Of a DNA stretch of 64,000 nt, positions 44,801 through 53,570 are shown in pieces. Position 1 is the stretch's first letter, and each line of letters begins with the position of its first letter. The position numbers were made by a program, and so were the translations under genes. The stretch spans positions 806,001-870,000 of the forward strand of contig OZ240668.1 of NCBI GenBank assembly GCA_965198655.1. Reading direction: 5' to 3'. Source of the stretch: Lichenicola sp965198655 (lineage in GTDB: Bacteria; Pseudomonadota; Alphaproteobacteria; Acetobacterales; Acetobacteraceae). The notes under the pieces were generated by a model. That model was not told the DNA's origin. It was given only the letters and a program-made list of their open reading frames with translations, and made no database searches.

Positions 44801-46144
44801 GTGAAGCTTCGTTTCGCGCCGAGCCCGACCGGGCTGCTGCATGTCGGCAACGCCCGCCAGGCGGTGGCCAACGCGCTGCACGCCAGGCGCCACGGCGCCG
44901 GCTTCCTGCTGCGTATCGACGACACCGACGCCGAGCGCTCGCGCGAGGAGCACGTGGCCGGGATCCAGCACGACCTGCGCTGGCTCGGGCTCGACTGGGA
45001 CGAGATGGTGCGCCAGTCGGACCGGATCGCCCAGTACCAGGCTGCGGCGGCACGGCTGAAGCAGCTCGGCCGGCTCTATCCCTGCTTCGAGAGCGAGGAG
45101 GAGCTGCGCGCCAAGCGCGAACAGCGCCTCAGGCAGCACCGGCCGCCGGTCTATGACCGGGCAATGCTGCGCCTGACTCCGGAACAGCGCGCCCAGGCGG
45201 AGGCCAACGGCAAGCAGCCATATTGGCGGTTCCGGTTGTCCGACGGCCAGGTGTCCTGGGACGACGTGGTGCAGGGCCGGACCGAGGTGAAGCTGTCTTC
45301 CGTATCCGACCCGGTGCTGATCCGCGCGGACGGCACCGTGCTCTACACCTTCGCGTCGGTGGTGGACGACTTGGAGCTCGGCATCACCCACGTGGTGCGC
45401 GGCGAGGACCACGTCACCAACACCGGGGTGCAGCTCGACATCGTCGACGCGCTGGGCGGCCGGCCGGACCGCTTCACCTTCGCCCACCTGCCGCTCCTGC
45501 TGGACGAGGCCGGCTCCAAGCTGTCCAAGCGGTTCGACGGCCTGTCGCTGCGCGCCCTCCGCCATGACGGGATGGAGCCGACCGCGCTGGTCGCCTATCT
45601 CGCCCGGCTGGGCACCTCCGACGACCCGCAGCCCTTGTCGTTCGCCGAGCTGGCGGCGAGCTACGACCTGCGGCGGGTCTCGAAGTCGCCGGCGCGGTTC
45701 GACATGCGCCAGCTCCTGGCGCTGAACCGGCGCACCATGCACGTCATGCCGTTCGAGCAGGTGCAGGACCGGCTGCCCGAAGGGGCCACGGAAGCGTTCT
45801 GGAACGCCGTGCGCGGGAACGTCGACATGCTGTCCGAGCTGCGGCACTGGTGGGACGTGGTGGGCGGCGGCATCGTGCCGCCGGTGCAGGAGGAAGAAGC
45901 CGATTTCCTGCTCCAGGCGATCGACGTGCTGCCGCCCGACTCGCCGGACCATCCCTGGGACGAGACCACCTGGCCGCGCTGGACCGAGGCGCTGCGCGAA
46001 GCCAGCGGCCGCAAGGGCCGGGCGCTGTTCCATCCTCTGAGACTGGCGCTGACCGGCGAGGAGCAGGGGCCGGAACTGCGCGACCTGCTGCCGCTGATGG
46101 GTCATGAACGGGTGAGCGGCCGGCTCCGCCTGGCTGCGGCATGA
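44801..46144 (+). CDS. gltX: glutamate--tRNA ligase
   Basis: 447 aa, GTG start. Class I synthetase: SPTGLLHVGNAR (HIGH-type motif as HVGN), YTFASVVDDLELGITHVVRGEDH, and KLSKRFDG (KMSKR). Alphaproteobacteria often have two GltX proteins, one charging tRNA-Glu and one tRNA-Gln; which one this is cannot be said. The C-terminal anticodon-binding helical domain is complete (LFHPLRLALTGEEQGPEL). Confidence 0.94.
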   Translation: MKLRFAPSPTGLLHVGNARQAVANALHARRHGAGFLLRIDDTDAERSREEHVAGIQHDLRWLGLDWDEMVRQSDRIAQYQAAAARLKQLGRLYPCFESEEELRAKREQRLRQHRPPVYDRAMLRLTPEQRAQAEANGKQPYWRFRLSDGQVSWDDVVQGRTEVKLSSVSDPVLIRADGTVLYTFASVVDDLELGITHVVRGEDHVTNTGVQLDIVDALGGRPDRFTFAHLPLLLDEAGSKLSKRFDGLSLRALRHDGMEPTALVAYLARLGTSDDPQPLSFAELAASYDLRRVSKSPARFDMRQLLALNRRTMHVMPFEQVQDRLPEGATEAFWNAVRGNVDMLSELRHWWDVVGGGIVPPVQEEEADFLLQAIDVLPPDSPDHPWDETTWPRWTEALREASGRKGRALFHPLRLALTGEEQGPELRDLLPLMGHERVSGRLRLAAA

Positions 46145-46283
46145 CGATGATGGTTACATGAACAAGAAGCAATCTGGTAGGAGGGGATAGGAGCGACATA
46201 TTGGATGTCATGGATGCCGCGATGCAATAAAATGCGCGGCGAGAGGGCACGGTCGGATGGCCGCGCCGGAATAGGGTCAAGGG

Positions 46284-46300
46284 GCTTCCCCGGGGGAAGC
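46284..46300. promoter_or_regulatory. 17-bp palindrome before cyoA copy 2
   Basis: GCTTCCCC-G-GGGGAAGC, a perfect odd palindrome 84 bases before the cyoA start. It could be an operator or a leader hairpin. The same 200-base gap also holds a looser dyad GACAT/ATGTC near 46195-46209 and AT-rich promoter-like sequence. Confidence 0.5.
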
Positions 46301-46383
46301 GCGGCTACCCAGAACCAGCCTGCACGCCTTGGCAACGAGGCGGGATGACGGGGTCGAGGGGTGCCGTATCAGCGAGGCGCGGG

Positions 46384-47256
46384 ATGATCACGAGAAGACT
46401 GCCGGTCCTGACCAGGGCCTTCGCCCTGTCGGCGCTCGCGTCGCTGGCGGGGTGCAAGTACTCGATCCTCGACCCGAAAGGGGCGATCGGGGCGGCAGAG
46501 AAATCCCTGATCCTGACCTCGACCTACGCCATGCTGGTGATCGTCGTGCCGGTGATCATCCTGACCCTCTGGTTCGGCTGGCGCTACCGCGAGGGGTCCG
46601 GCGCCCGATACGAGCCGGACTGGGGCCATTCCGGGGTGGTCGAGATCTTCTGCTGGGGCATTCCCTGCGCGATCATCGCCTTCCTGGGCTACCTGACCTG
46701 GGTCAGCACCCACGCGCTCGACCCGTACAAGGCGCTGGACAGCCAGAAGAAGCCCCTGGTGATCGACGTGGTGGCGCTGAACTGGAAGTGGCTGTTCATC
46801 TATCCCGACCAGCACGTCGCCACCATCAACGAGGTCGCGTTCCCGGTGGGCACCCCGGTCGACTTCCGCATCACGTCCGACTCGGTGATGAACTCGTTCT
46901 TCATCCCCGAGCTCGGCAGCCAGATCTACGCCATGGCCGGCATGCGCACCCAGCTGCACCTGATCGCCGACAAGGAGGGGACGTTCCCCGGTCTGTCGTC
47001 CATGTACAGCGGGCGCGGCTTCTCGGACATGCACTTCAACGCCATCGCCACCACCGACAGCAAGTTCGCCGACTGGGTGGCCAACGCCGCCAGGTCGAGC
47101 GTCCCGCTCAACACCGGCGACTACGTCAAGATCGCCGCCCCGGAAGAGAAGGCGCCCGTGCAGTACTTCTCCGCAGTCGAGCCGAACCTCTTCAACGAGA
47201 TCATAGCCAAGTATATGGGCAAGGCCGAGAGCTTCCACTCCGGCGTCAGGGAGTAG
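46384..47256 (+). CDS. cyoA: cytochrome bo3 ubiquinol oxidase subunit II (copy 2)
   Basis: 290 aa. A lipoprotein signal with a perfect lipobox LAGC (Cys24), two TM helices, and a cupredoxin domain without CuA ligands (NSFFIPELGSQIYAMAGMRTQ). The VVALNWKWLFIYPDQHVATINEVAFP block is close to E. coli CyoA. ATG 46384 gives a clean signal peptide; ATG 46345 adds 13 residues and is less likely. First gene of the second cyoABCD. Confidence 0.94.
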   Translation: MITRRLPVLTRAFALSALASLAGCKYSILDPKGAIGAAEKSLILTSTYAMLVIVVPVIILTLWFGWRYREGSGARYEPDWGHSGVVEIFCWGIPCAIIAFLGYLTWVSTHALDPYKALDSQKKPLVIDVVALNWKWLFIYPDQHVATINEVAFPVGTPVDFRITSDSVMNSFFIPELGSQIYAMAGMRTQLHLIADKEGTFPGLSSMYSGRGFSDMHFNAIATTDSKFADWVANAARSSVPLNTGDYVKIAAPEEKAPVQYFSAVEPNLFNEIIAKYMGKAESFHSGVRE

Positions 47257-47262
47257 CGCGTC

Positions 47263-49263
47263 ATGTTAGGTAGGATGACTCTGGCCGACGTGGCCATACT
47301 GGACTCGCCGATCATCATGGCGGCCGGCCTGTTCATGGGGCTGGTGGTGGCCGCCATCGTCGGCACCATCACCTACACCAAGAGCTGGGTCTACCTCTGG
47401 AAGGAGTGGATCACCTCGGTCGATCACAAGAAGATCGGCATCATGTACATCATCGTCGCCATCGTGATGCTGCTGCGCGGGTTCTCCGACGCGATCATGA
47501 TGCGCGCCCAGCAGGCGATGGCCTATGGCGGCCATGCCGGCTACCTGCCGCCGCACCACTACGACCAGATCTTCACCGCCCACGGCACCATCATGATCTT
47601 CTTCATGGCGATGCCGTTCATGATCGGGCTGATGAACATCGCGGTGCCGTTGCAGATCGGCGCCCGCGACGTGGCGTTCCCGTTCCTGAACTCGTTCTCG
47701 TTCTGGATGACCGCGGTCGGCGCGATCCTGGTCAATGTGTCCTTGGTGCTGGGCGAGTTCGGACAGACCGGTTGGCTCGCCTACCCGCCGCTGTCAGAGC
47801 TCAAGTTCAGCCCGGGCGTCGGCGTCGACTACTACATCTGGTCGCTGCAGCTCACCGGCCTCGGCACCCTGCTGACCGGCGTCAACTTCTTCGTCACCAT
47901 CGTCAAGATGCGCGCGCCCGGCATGACCTGGATGCGGGTGCCGATCTTCACCTGGACCATTCTTTGCACGGCCATCCTGATCATGGCCGCGTTCCCGATC
48001 CTGACCGTGACCTTCGGGATGCTCTCGCTCGACCGCTACCTCGGCATGCACTTCTTCACCAACGAGCTTGGTGGAAACCAGATGATGTACGTCAACCTCA
48101 TCTGGGCCTGGGGCCATCCGGAGGTGTACATCCTGATCCTGCCCGCCTTCGGCATCTTCTCCGAGGTGGTGCCGACCTTCAGTCAGAAGCGCCTGTTCGG
48201 CTACAAGGCGATGGTCTACGCCACCGTCTGTATCACCGTGCTCAGCTTCGTGGTCTGGCTGCACCATTTCTTCACCATGGGCTCCAGCGCCAACGTGAAC
48301 GCCTTCTTCGGCATCACGACCATGATCATCTCCATCCCGACCGGCGTGAAGATCTTCAACTGGCTGTTCACCATGTATCGGGGGCGCATCCAGTACACCT
48401 CCATGATGCTCTGGACGATGGGCTTCATGGTCACCTTCGTGATCGGCGGCATGACCGGAGTTATGCTGGCGCTGCCCGGCAATGACTGGGTGCTGCACAA
48501 CTCGCTGTTCCTGATCGCCCACTTCCACAACGTCATCATCGGCGGCGTGTTCTTCGGCTACATGGCCGGCCTCACCTACTGGTTCCCCAAGGCCACCGGC
48601 TTCAAGCTGAACGATAGCTGGGGCAAGGCCTCGTTCTGGTTCTGGCTGACCGGGTTCTACGTCGCGTTCATGCCGCTCTACGTGCTGGGTTTCCTCGGCA
48701 TGACCCGTCGCATGAACCACTACGACAACCCGCAGTGGACGCCCTACCTCTGGATCGCCGCCGTCGGCGCGCTGATCATCGCGGCTGGCATCGCCTGCAC
48801 CGTGATCGGGCTCGTGGTCAGCATCCGCCAGCGCAACCTGCCGCAGAACCAGGACGTCACCGGCGATCCGTGGAACGGCCGCACCATCGAGTGGTCGACC
48901 TCCTCGCCGCCGCCATTCTACAACTTCGCCGTGCTGCCGCACGTCGACGCGCTGGACGCGTTCAACGAGACCAAGAAGCGCGGCCACGAGGCGCGCGAGA
49001 CACCGGTCTATTCCGACATCCACATGCCGCGGAACACGGCTGCCGGCTTCATCATGTCGGTGGCGGCCGGGATCGTCGGCTTCGCGCTGATCTGGCACAT
49101 CTGGTGGCTGGCGGTGATCGGCCTTCTGGCCGTGGTCGGCACCTTCATCGTCCGGTCGTGCGACGACGACATCGACTACTACGTGCCGGCGGCCGAGGTT
49201 GCGCGCATCGAGGGGCTGCATAACGCCCGGGTGGCGCAGGCGGAGCTGACCCATGTCGCCTGA
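47263..49263 (+). CDS. cyoB: cytochrome bo3 ubiquinol oxidase subunit I (copy 2)
   Basis: 666 aa, colinear with E. coli CyoB (offset one residue). CuB His285 and Glu287 in WGHPEVYI, the HH pair in VWLHHFF, heme ligands in LIAHFHNVIIGG, the K-channel Lys in PTGVKIF, the D-channel Asp in QIGARDVAFP, and the ubiquinol-site residues Arg72, Asp76, His99 and Gln102. The C-terminus keeps DVTGDPWNGRTIEWSTSSPPPFYNF. This is the canonical copy; copy 1 is more diverged. Its end overlaps cyoC by 11 bases. Confidence 0.97.
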   Translation: MLGRMTLADVAILDSPIIMAAGLFMGLVVAAIVGTITYTKSWVYLWKEWITSVDHKKIGIMYIIVAIVMLLRGFSDAIMMRAQQAMAYGGHAGYLPPHHYDQIFTAHGTIMIFFMAMPFMIGLMNIAVPLQIGARDVAFPFLNSFSFWMTAVGAILVNVSLVLGEFGQTGWLAYPPLSELKFSPGVGVDYYIWSLQLTGLGTLLTGVNFFVTIVKMRAPGMTWMRVPIFTWTILCTAILIMAAFPILTVTFGMLSLDRYLGMHFFTNELGGNQMMYVNLIWAWGHPEVYILILPAFGIFSEVVPTFSQKRLFGYKAMVYATVCITVLSFVVWLHHFFTMGSSANVNAFFGITTMIISIPTGVKIFNWLFTMYRGRIQYTSMMLWTMGFMVTFVIGGMTGVMLALPGNDWVLHNSLFLIAHFHNVIIGGVFFGYMAGLTYWFPKATGFKLNDSWGKASFWFWLTGFYVAFMPLYVLGFLGMTRRMNHYDNPQWTPYLWIAAVGALIIAAGIACTVIGLVVSIRQRNLPQNQDVTGDPWNGRTIEWSTSSPPPFYNFAVLPHVDALDAFNETKKRGHEARETPVYSDIHMPRNTAAGFIMSVAAGIVGFALIWHIWWLAVIGLLAVVGTFIVRSCDDDIDYYVPAAEVARIEGLHNARVAQAELTHVA

Positions 49264-49867
49264 CAGCCTCGTCGCGCATCACGGCGAGTTTGCGGAGGAC
49301 CATTCCCACGAGCCGAACAACGTGTTCGGCTTCTGGCTCTACCTGATGACCGACTGCATCCTGTTCGCGACGATCTTCGCCGCGTTCGCGGTCAGTCGGC
49401 ACCAGTATGCGGGCGACGTCAGCGGCCGCGACATCTTCGACCTCAAATACGTGGGGGTGGAGACGGCGCTGCTGCTGGTCAGCTCGTCGACCTATGGCTT
49501 CGCCATGATCGGTGCCTACCAGCATCGCCTGAACCACGTGATCGCCTGGCTGGGCGTGACCTTCCTGCTCGGTGCCGGCTTCGTCGGCATGGAGATCAAC
49601 GAGTTCCACCACTTGGTGGCCGAGGGACACGGACCGGACCGCAGCGCGTTCCTGTCCGCGTTCTTCACCCTGGTCGGCACCCACGGCCTGCACGTCACCT
49701 GCGGCCTGCTCTGGATGCTGGTGCTGGTGCTGCAGCTCACCGTGCTGCGCAAGCCGCTCGACACCCGCTACGTCAACCGGCTGATGTGCCTGAGCCTGTT
49801 CTGGCACTTCCTGGACATCGTCTGGATCTGCGTGTTCAGCCTGGTCTACCTGATGGGGGTTCGGTGA
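49253..49867 (+). CDS. cyoC: cytochrome bo3 ubiquinol oxidase subunit III (copy 2)
   Basis: 204 aa, five TM helices: FGFWLYLMTDCILFATIFAAF, LLLVSSSTYGFAMIGAY, VTFLLGAGFVGMEINEF, LVGTHGLHVTCGLLWMLVLV and HFLDIVWICVFSLVYLMG. The N-terminus is shortened but normal for CyoC. Its stop overlaps the ATG of cyoD. Confidence 0.95.
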   Translation: MSPDSLVAHHGEFAEDHSHEPNNVFGFWLYLMTDCILFATIFAAFAVSRHQYAGDVSGRDIFDLKYVGVETALLLVSSSTYGFAMIGAYQHRLNHVIAWLGVTFLLGAGFVGMEINEFHHLVAEGHGPDRSAFLSAFFTLVGTHGLHVTCGLLWMLVLVLQLTVLRKPLDTRYVNRLMCLSLFWHFLDIVWICVFSLVYLMGVR

Positions 49868-50280
49868 TGGATCATCCCGCACTGCACGGCCATTCGCACC
49901 AGACACACCTCGAGGGATCGGGCGGCGCCGGCCATGCCGGCTACGGCGCCTACGGCGTCGGCTTCGCGCTGTCGGTAATCCTGACGCTCGCGGCGTTCTA
50001 TCCTGTCATGGTGCCGGGCACGCTGCCGGCCGGCTGGATCGCGCCGCTGATCGCCACCCTGGCGGTGGTGCAGATCTTCGTCCACCTGGTGTGCTTCCTG
50101 CACATGAGCGCTGGCTCGGAGCAGCGCTGGAACGTCACCGCGTTCGGCTTCGCCCTGCTGGTGGTGTTCATCCTGATCGGCGGTTCGCTCTGGATCATGC
50201 GCAGCATGAGCATGGGCATGGTCGATCCCGACGTTCCCGCGGTGGCCACAACCGGCCATGGCGGCATGAGCGGCATGTAG
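49867..50280 (+). CDS. cyoD: cytochrome bo3 ubiquinol oxidase subunit IV (copy 2)
   Basis: 137 aa. A His/Gly-rich N-terminal tail (HPALHGHSHQTHLEG) precedes three TM helices; FVHLVCFLHMSAGSEQRWN is the CyoD signature. A Met/Gly-rich end (GHGGMSGM) adds about 25 residues beyond the E. coli protein. A strong hairpin follows 28 bases downstream, ending the operon; no cyoE is present. Confidence 0.93.
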   Translation: MDHPALHGHSHQTHLEGSGGAGHAGYGAYGVGFALSVILTLAAFYPVMVPGTLPAGWIAPLIATLAVVQIFVHLVCFLHMSAGSEQRWNVTAFGFALLVVFILIGGSLWIMRSMSMGMVDPDVPAVATTGHGGMSGM

Positions 50281-50307
50281 GTCTGCGCCTCCGAACCTAA
50301 GCCTGCG

Positions 50308-50339
50308 GGAACGCCCGCTGCCTCGGCAGCGGGCGTTCC
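50308..50339 (+). terminator. terminator of cyoABCD copy 2
   Basis: A perfect 14-bp stem, GGAACGCCCGCTGC with GCAGCGGGCGTTCC, loop CTCG, followed by GTCGTTTG. It may also serve the converging gene on the other strand. Confidence 0.8.
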
Positions 50340-50383
50340 GTCGTTTGAAGGAGACAAAGCGTGTCCGGCTTCGGGCCCGCGTC

Positions 50384-50786
50384 TCATCCCCGGCAGTTGA
50401 CTTCCGCCGCCTGGTCGCGGTTGAGCCGTTCGATCGAGAAGATGACCAGGTTCTCCGGATACTCGCCGGTGGTCTCGACCTCCACCACCGTCTGCCCCGG
50501 CCGCACGAACAGGAAGGTGCAGGTGTTGAGATCGACGCCGCTGCATGACACCAGCTCAGGATACCGGTGCCTGATCCTGCCGGAAGCCGCGGTCGTTCAG
50601 GAAGAAGTCGGATCGCCCGGCCAGCACGGTGCGGAACGGGCGGTAGCCCCGCGCGCGCAGGACGTGCACGAAGCTCCGGAAGCTGGGCAGGGGAAGCACG
50701 TCCTCCTGTTGTGCCCAGGATTGCGCCCATGCCGAACCCTGGCTCGCGAGCAGGCCCGCCGTCAGCAACAGGGCCATCCGCTTCAC
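50384..50786 (-). pseudogene. small exported protein interrupted by an apparent frameshift
   Basis: Two reading frames join naturally. Frame A (50786-50556, GTG start overlapping the MATE stop as GTGA) encodes a signal peptide (MALLLTAGLLASQGSAWAQ) and continues to DFFLNDRGFRQDQ before ending in APVS-stop. Frame B, open from about 50598 to the TGA at 50384, continues as HRYPELVSCSGVDLNTC and then FLFVRPGQTVVEVE...FSIERLNRDQAAEVNC. The second part has protein-like composition but no own good start. The joined product would be about 130 aa with a Cys pair. A one-base change near 50560-50580 (sequencing error, mutation or programmed shift) explains it. Function unknown. Confidence 0.6.
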
Positions 50787-52153
50787 CGTGCGCCGATCCT
50801 CGCGGGGCGGGTGACGAGCAGGAACCGCGTCGACATCATGACCGCCACCGCCGTCAGGGCCACGGCCAGCCCCGTCCACAGCCCGGCCGCCCCGTAACCG
50901 AGCCGGAACGCCAGCATCCATCCCAGCGGCAGCCCGACCAGCCAGTATCCGACCTGCGCCAGCACCATGGGTGCCGCGGTGTCGCCCATGCCGCGCAGCG
51001 CGCCGATCGCCACCACCTGCACCCCGTCCGCCACCTGGAACAGGGCGAGGATGCCGAGCAGGGTGACCACGATACGGAACGCGACCCGGTTGGCCGCGAC
51101 CGAGGGCGCCAGGAAGGCTGACGCCACCAGCGCCGGGGTGAGCAGGAGCACGATCCCGATCGCGCCCATGACCAGCACCGCCAGGCCGATCGCCACCAGC
51201 CCCGCGCGCCGCACCGCGACCCGGTCGCCGGCGCCGGTCGCCAACCCCACCCGCACGTTGGCCGCCTGGCCGATCGCCATCGGTATCATGAAGGTGAAGG
51301 TGCCGATGCTGAGCACGATCTGGTGCGCTGCCAGCGACGCGGCGCCGAGCCGTCCCGCCGCCAGGCCCGCCAGCACGAACATCAGCACCTCGCCCGCGAT
51401 CGTCGCCACGATCGGCAGCCCGAGCCGCAGCAGCGGCGCCAGCTCGCGCCGGTCCGGGCGCGGCGGTGTCACCAGAAGCCGTCGCCGGCTGCCGTGCAGG
51501 ATGGCGAACAGCACCAGCACCGTGCCCCAGAGCGTGACGGCGCTGGCGATCGCCGAGCCACGCAGCCCGAAGGCCGGCGATCCGGCGACGCCGTAGATCA
51601 GCGCATAGTTCAGCAGCCCGTTGCCGACCGCCATCGCCGGCGTCACGCGCAGCAGCAGCCCGGCCTGGTCGATCGCCGGCAGGATCGCCCGCAGGATCCC
51701 GAGCCCGGCGATGTAGGCCGGCGTGCCCCAGCGCAGGATGCCGAGATAGGTTGCGACGTCGTGCGCGAGCGGCGCCGGCTCGCCCAGGCCGCGCAGGATC
51801 GGCTCGGCCAGGCTGAACAGCACGAACAGCGGCACCGACAGGACGAGGCCCAGGCAGAGCCCGGTGCCGTACAGCCCGGCGATGCGCCGCTCGAGGCCGG
51901 CCCCTTTCGCCTGTGCCGCCAGGATGCCGGCCGCCATCAGCACCCCTTGCAGCGAGGCGCCGATGGCGAAGAACAGCGTGCCGGCGAGGCCGCCAGCCGC
52001 CACGGCGCGGTCACCAAGGCCGCCGAGCAGGATCGTGTCGGTCAAACCCATGGCGATTTCCGATAGGCTGACGATCGCCAGCGGCACCGCCAGGCGCAGC
52101 AGGGCGGCGGCATGCGCCGTCCTTCCGGCCTCGATCGTTCCCGCGGCGCTCAT
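50783..52153 (-). CDS. MATE family efflux transporter
   Basis: 456 aa, about 12 TM helices in two homologous halves. Family features: LRLAVPLAIVSLSEIAMGLTD at the first helix, LGLPIVATIAGEVLMF opening the second half and GQAANVRVGLATGAG. MATE proteins export cationic drugs or metabolites against Na+ or H+. ATG 52153 (GGAG upstream) is chosen over the far start at 52264. Upstream of and overlapping the small exported protein gene; divergent from cysS. Confidence 0.93.
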   Translation of the reverse strand: MSAAGTIEAGRTAHAAALLRLAVPLAIVSLSEIAMGLTDTILLGGLGDRAVAAGGLAGTLFFAIGASLQGVLMAAGILAAQAKGAGLERRIAGLYGTGLCLGLVLSVPLFVLFSLAEPILRGLGEPAPLAHDVATYLGILRWGTPAYIAGLGILRAILPAIDQAGLLLRVTPAMAVGNGLLNYALIYGVAGSPAFGLRGSAIASAVTLWGTVLVLFAILHGSRRRLLVTPPRPDRRELAPLLRLGLPIVATIAGEVLMFVLAGLAAGRLGAASLAAHQIVLSIGTFTFMIPMAIGQAANVRVGLATGAGDRVAVRRAGLVAIGLAVLVMGAIGIVLLLTPALVASAFLAPSVAANRVAFRIVVTLLGILALFQVADGVQVVAIGALRGMGDTAAPMVLAQVGYWLVGLPLGWMLAFRLGYGAAGLWTGLAVALTAVAVMMSTRFLLVTRPARIGAR

Positions 52154-52223
52154 CACGTCTCCATATGGGCCGCGCGTTGCTGCCCCTGTTGCCCGCGTGC
52201 GGCCGATGCCGCAAAACCGGGCC

Positions 52224-53570
52224 ATGGCCCAGCTCACCCTGCATGACAGCCTGACCCGGCGCACGGCACCCTTCGTGCCGCTCGATCCGGCGCATGTGCG
52301 CGTTTATTATTGCGGGCCCACCGTCTACGACCTGGCGCATGTCGGCAACCTGCGCGCCATGCTGTCGGCCGATCTGCTGGTGCGGCTGCTGCGCCAGCTT
52401 TATCCGCGCGTCACCTTCGTGCGCAACATCACCGACGTCGACGACAAGATCAACGCGCGCGCCGCCGAGCTCGGCATCGGTATCGACGCGCTTGCGGAAG
52501 GCACGATCGCCGAGCTGCACGCCGATCTCGCTGCCACGGGCATCCTGCCGCCCGACATCGAGCCGCGCGCCACCCGACACATCGGCGAGATGATCGCGCT
52601 GATCTCTAGCCTGATCGCGTCCGGCCACGCCTATGAGGCGGACGCCCACGTGCTGTTCTCGGTCCGGCACTTTCCCGAGTACGGCCGCCTGTCCGGCCGG
52701 AACCCGGACGAGCTGCTCGCCGGCGCCCGCGTCGAGGTGGCGCCGTACAAGCGCGACCCCGGCGACTTCGTGCTGTGGAAGCCGTCCACCCCGGAGCTGC
52801 CGGGCTGGGACAGCCCCTGGGGGCGCGGCCGGCCCGGCTGGCACATCGAGTGCAGCGCCATGGCGGAACGCTACCTGGGCCAAAGCTTCGACATCCACGG
52901 CGGCGGCGGCGACCTTCTGTTCCCGCACCACGAGAACGAGCGCGCGCAGAGCCTGTGCGGCTATCCCGGCAGCAGCTTCGCCACCGTGTGGCTGCACAAC
53001 GCGATGCTGAACGTCGACGGCGAGAAGATGTCCAAGAGCCTGGGCAACTTCCTCACCATACGCGAGGTGCTGGCCGACGCGCCGGCGGAGGCGCTGCGCC
53101 TGCTCCTGCTCGGCACGCACTACCGCTCGGTGCTGAACTTCACCCGCGCCGGCCTGGCCGAGGCGCGAGCAACGCTTGACCGGTTCTATCGCGCGATCGA
53201 GCGGTCCGGTGCGGGCCACGGCGACGCCCCGGTGCCGGACGAGGTGCTCCACGCGCTGTGCCAGGACCTGAACAGCCCGGGGGCGATCGCGGCGATGCAC
53301 GGGCTGGCGGACGCGGCCATGGCCGGCGGCCAGGCGGCGGGGGAGGGGCTTCGCGCCGCAGGCTGGCTTCTCGGTCTGCTGCAAGCCGATCCGGTGCACT
53401 GGTTCCAGGCGGATGCGGATGGCGCCGCGGTAGGGCAGGCGATCGCCGAACGACTGGCGGCGCGGCAGGCGCGCGACTTCGTTCGCGCCGACGCCATACG
53501 CGCCCGTCTGCTGGCGGACGGCATCGTGCTGGAGGACGGCCCCGGCGGCACCACCTGGCGGCGCGCGTGA
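52224..53570 (+). CDS. cysS: cysteine--tRNA ligase
   Basis: 448 aa. Class I synthetase with a zinc-binding Cys30 in VYYCGPTVYDLAHVGN (HVGN as HIGH), WHIECSAMAERYLG (second Zn Cys), HHENERAQS, and EKMSKSLGN. The C-terminus RADAIRARLLADGIVLEDGP is typical. An ATG at 52206 would add 6 residues. Its stop overlaps the GTG of the next gene. Confidence 0.95.
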   Translation: MAQLTLHDSLTRRTAPFVPLDPAHVRVYYCGPTVYDLAHVGNLRAMLSADLLVRLLRQLYPRVTFVRNITDVDDKINARAAELGIGIDALAEGTIAELHADLAATGILPPDIEPRATRHIGEMIALISSLIASGHAYEADAHVLFSVRHFPEYGRLSGRNPDELLAGARVEVAPYKRDPGDFVLWKPSTPELPGWDSPWGRGRPGWHIECSAMAERYLGQSFDIHGGGGDLLFPHHENERAQSLCGYPGSSFATVWLHNAMLNVDGEKMSKSLGNFLTIREVLADAPAEALRLLLLGTHYRSVLNFTRAGLAEARATLDRFYRAIERSGAGHGDAPVPDEVLHALCQDLNSPGAIAAMHGLADAAMAGGQAAGEGLRAAGWLLGLLQADPVHWFQADADGAAVGQAIAERLAARQARDFVRADAIRARLLADGIVLEDGPGGTTWRRA

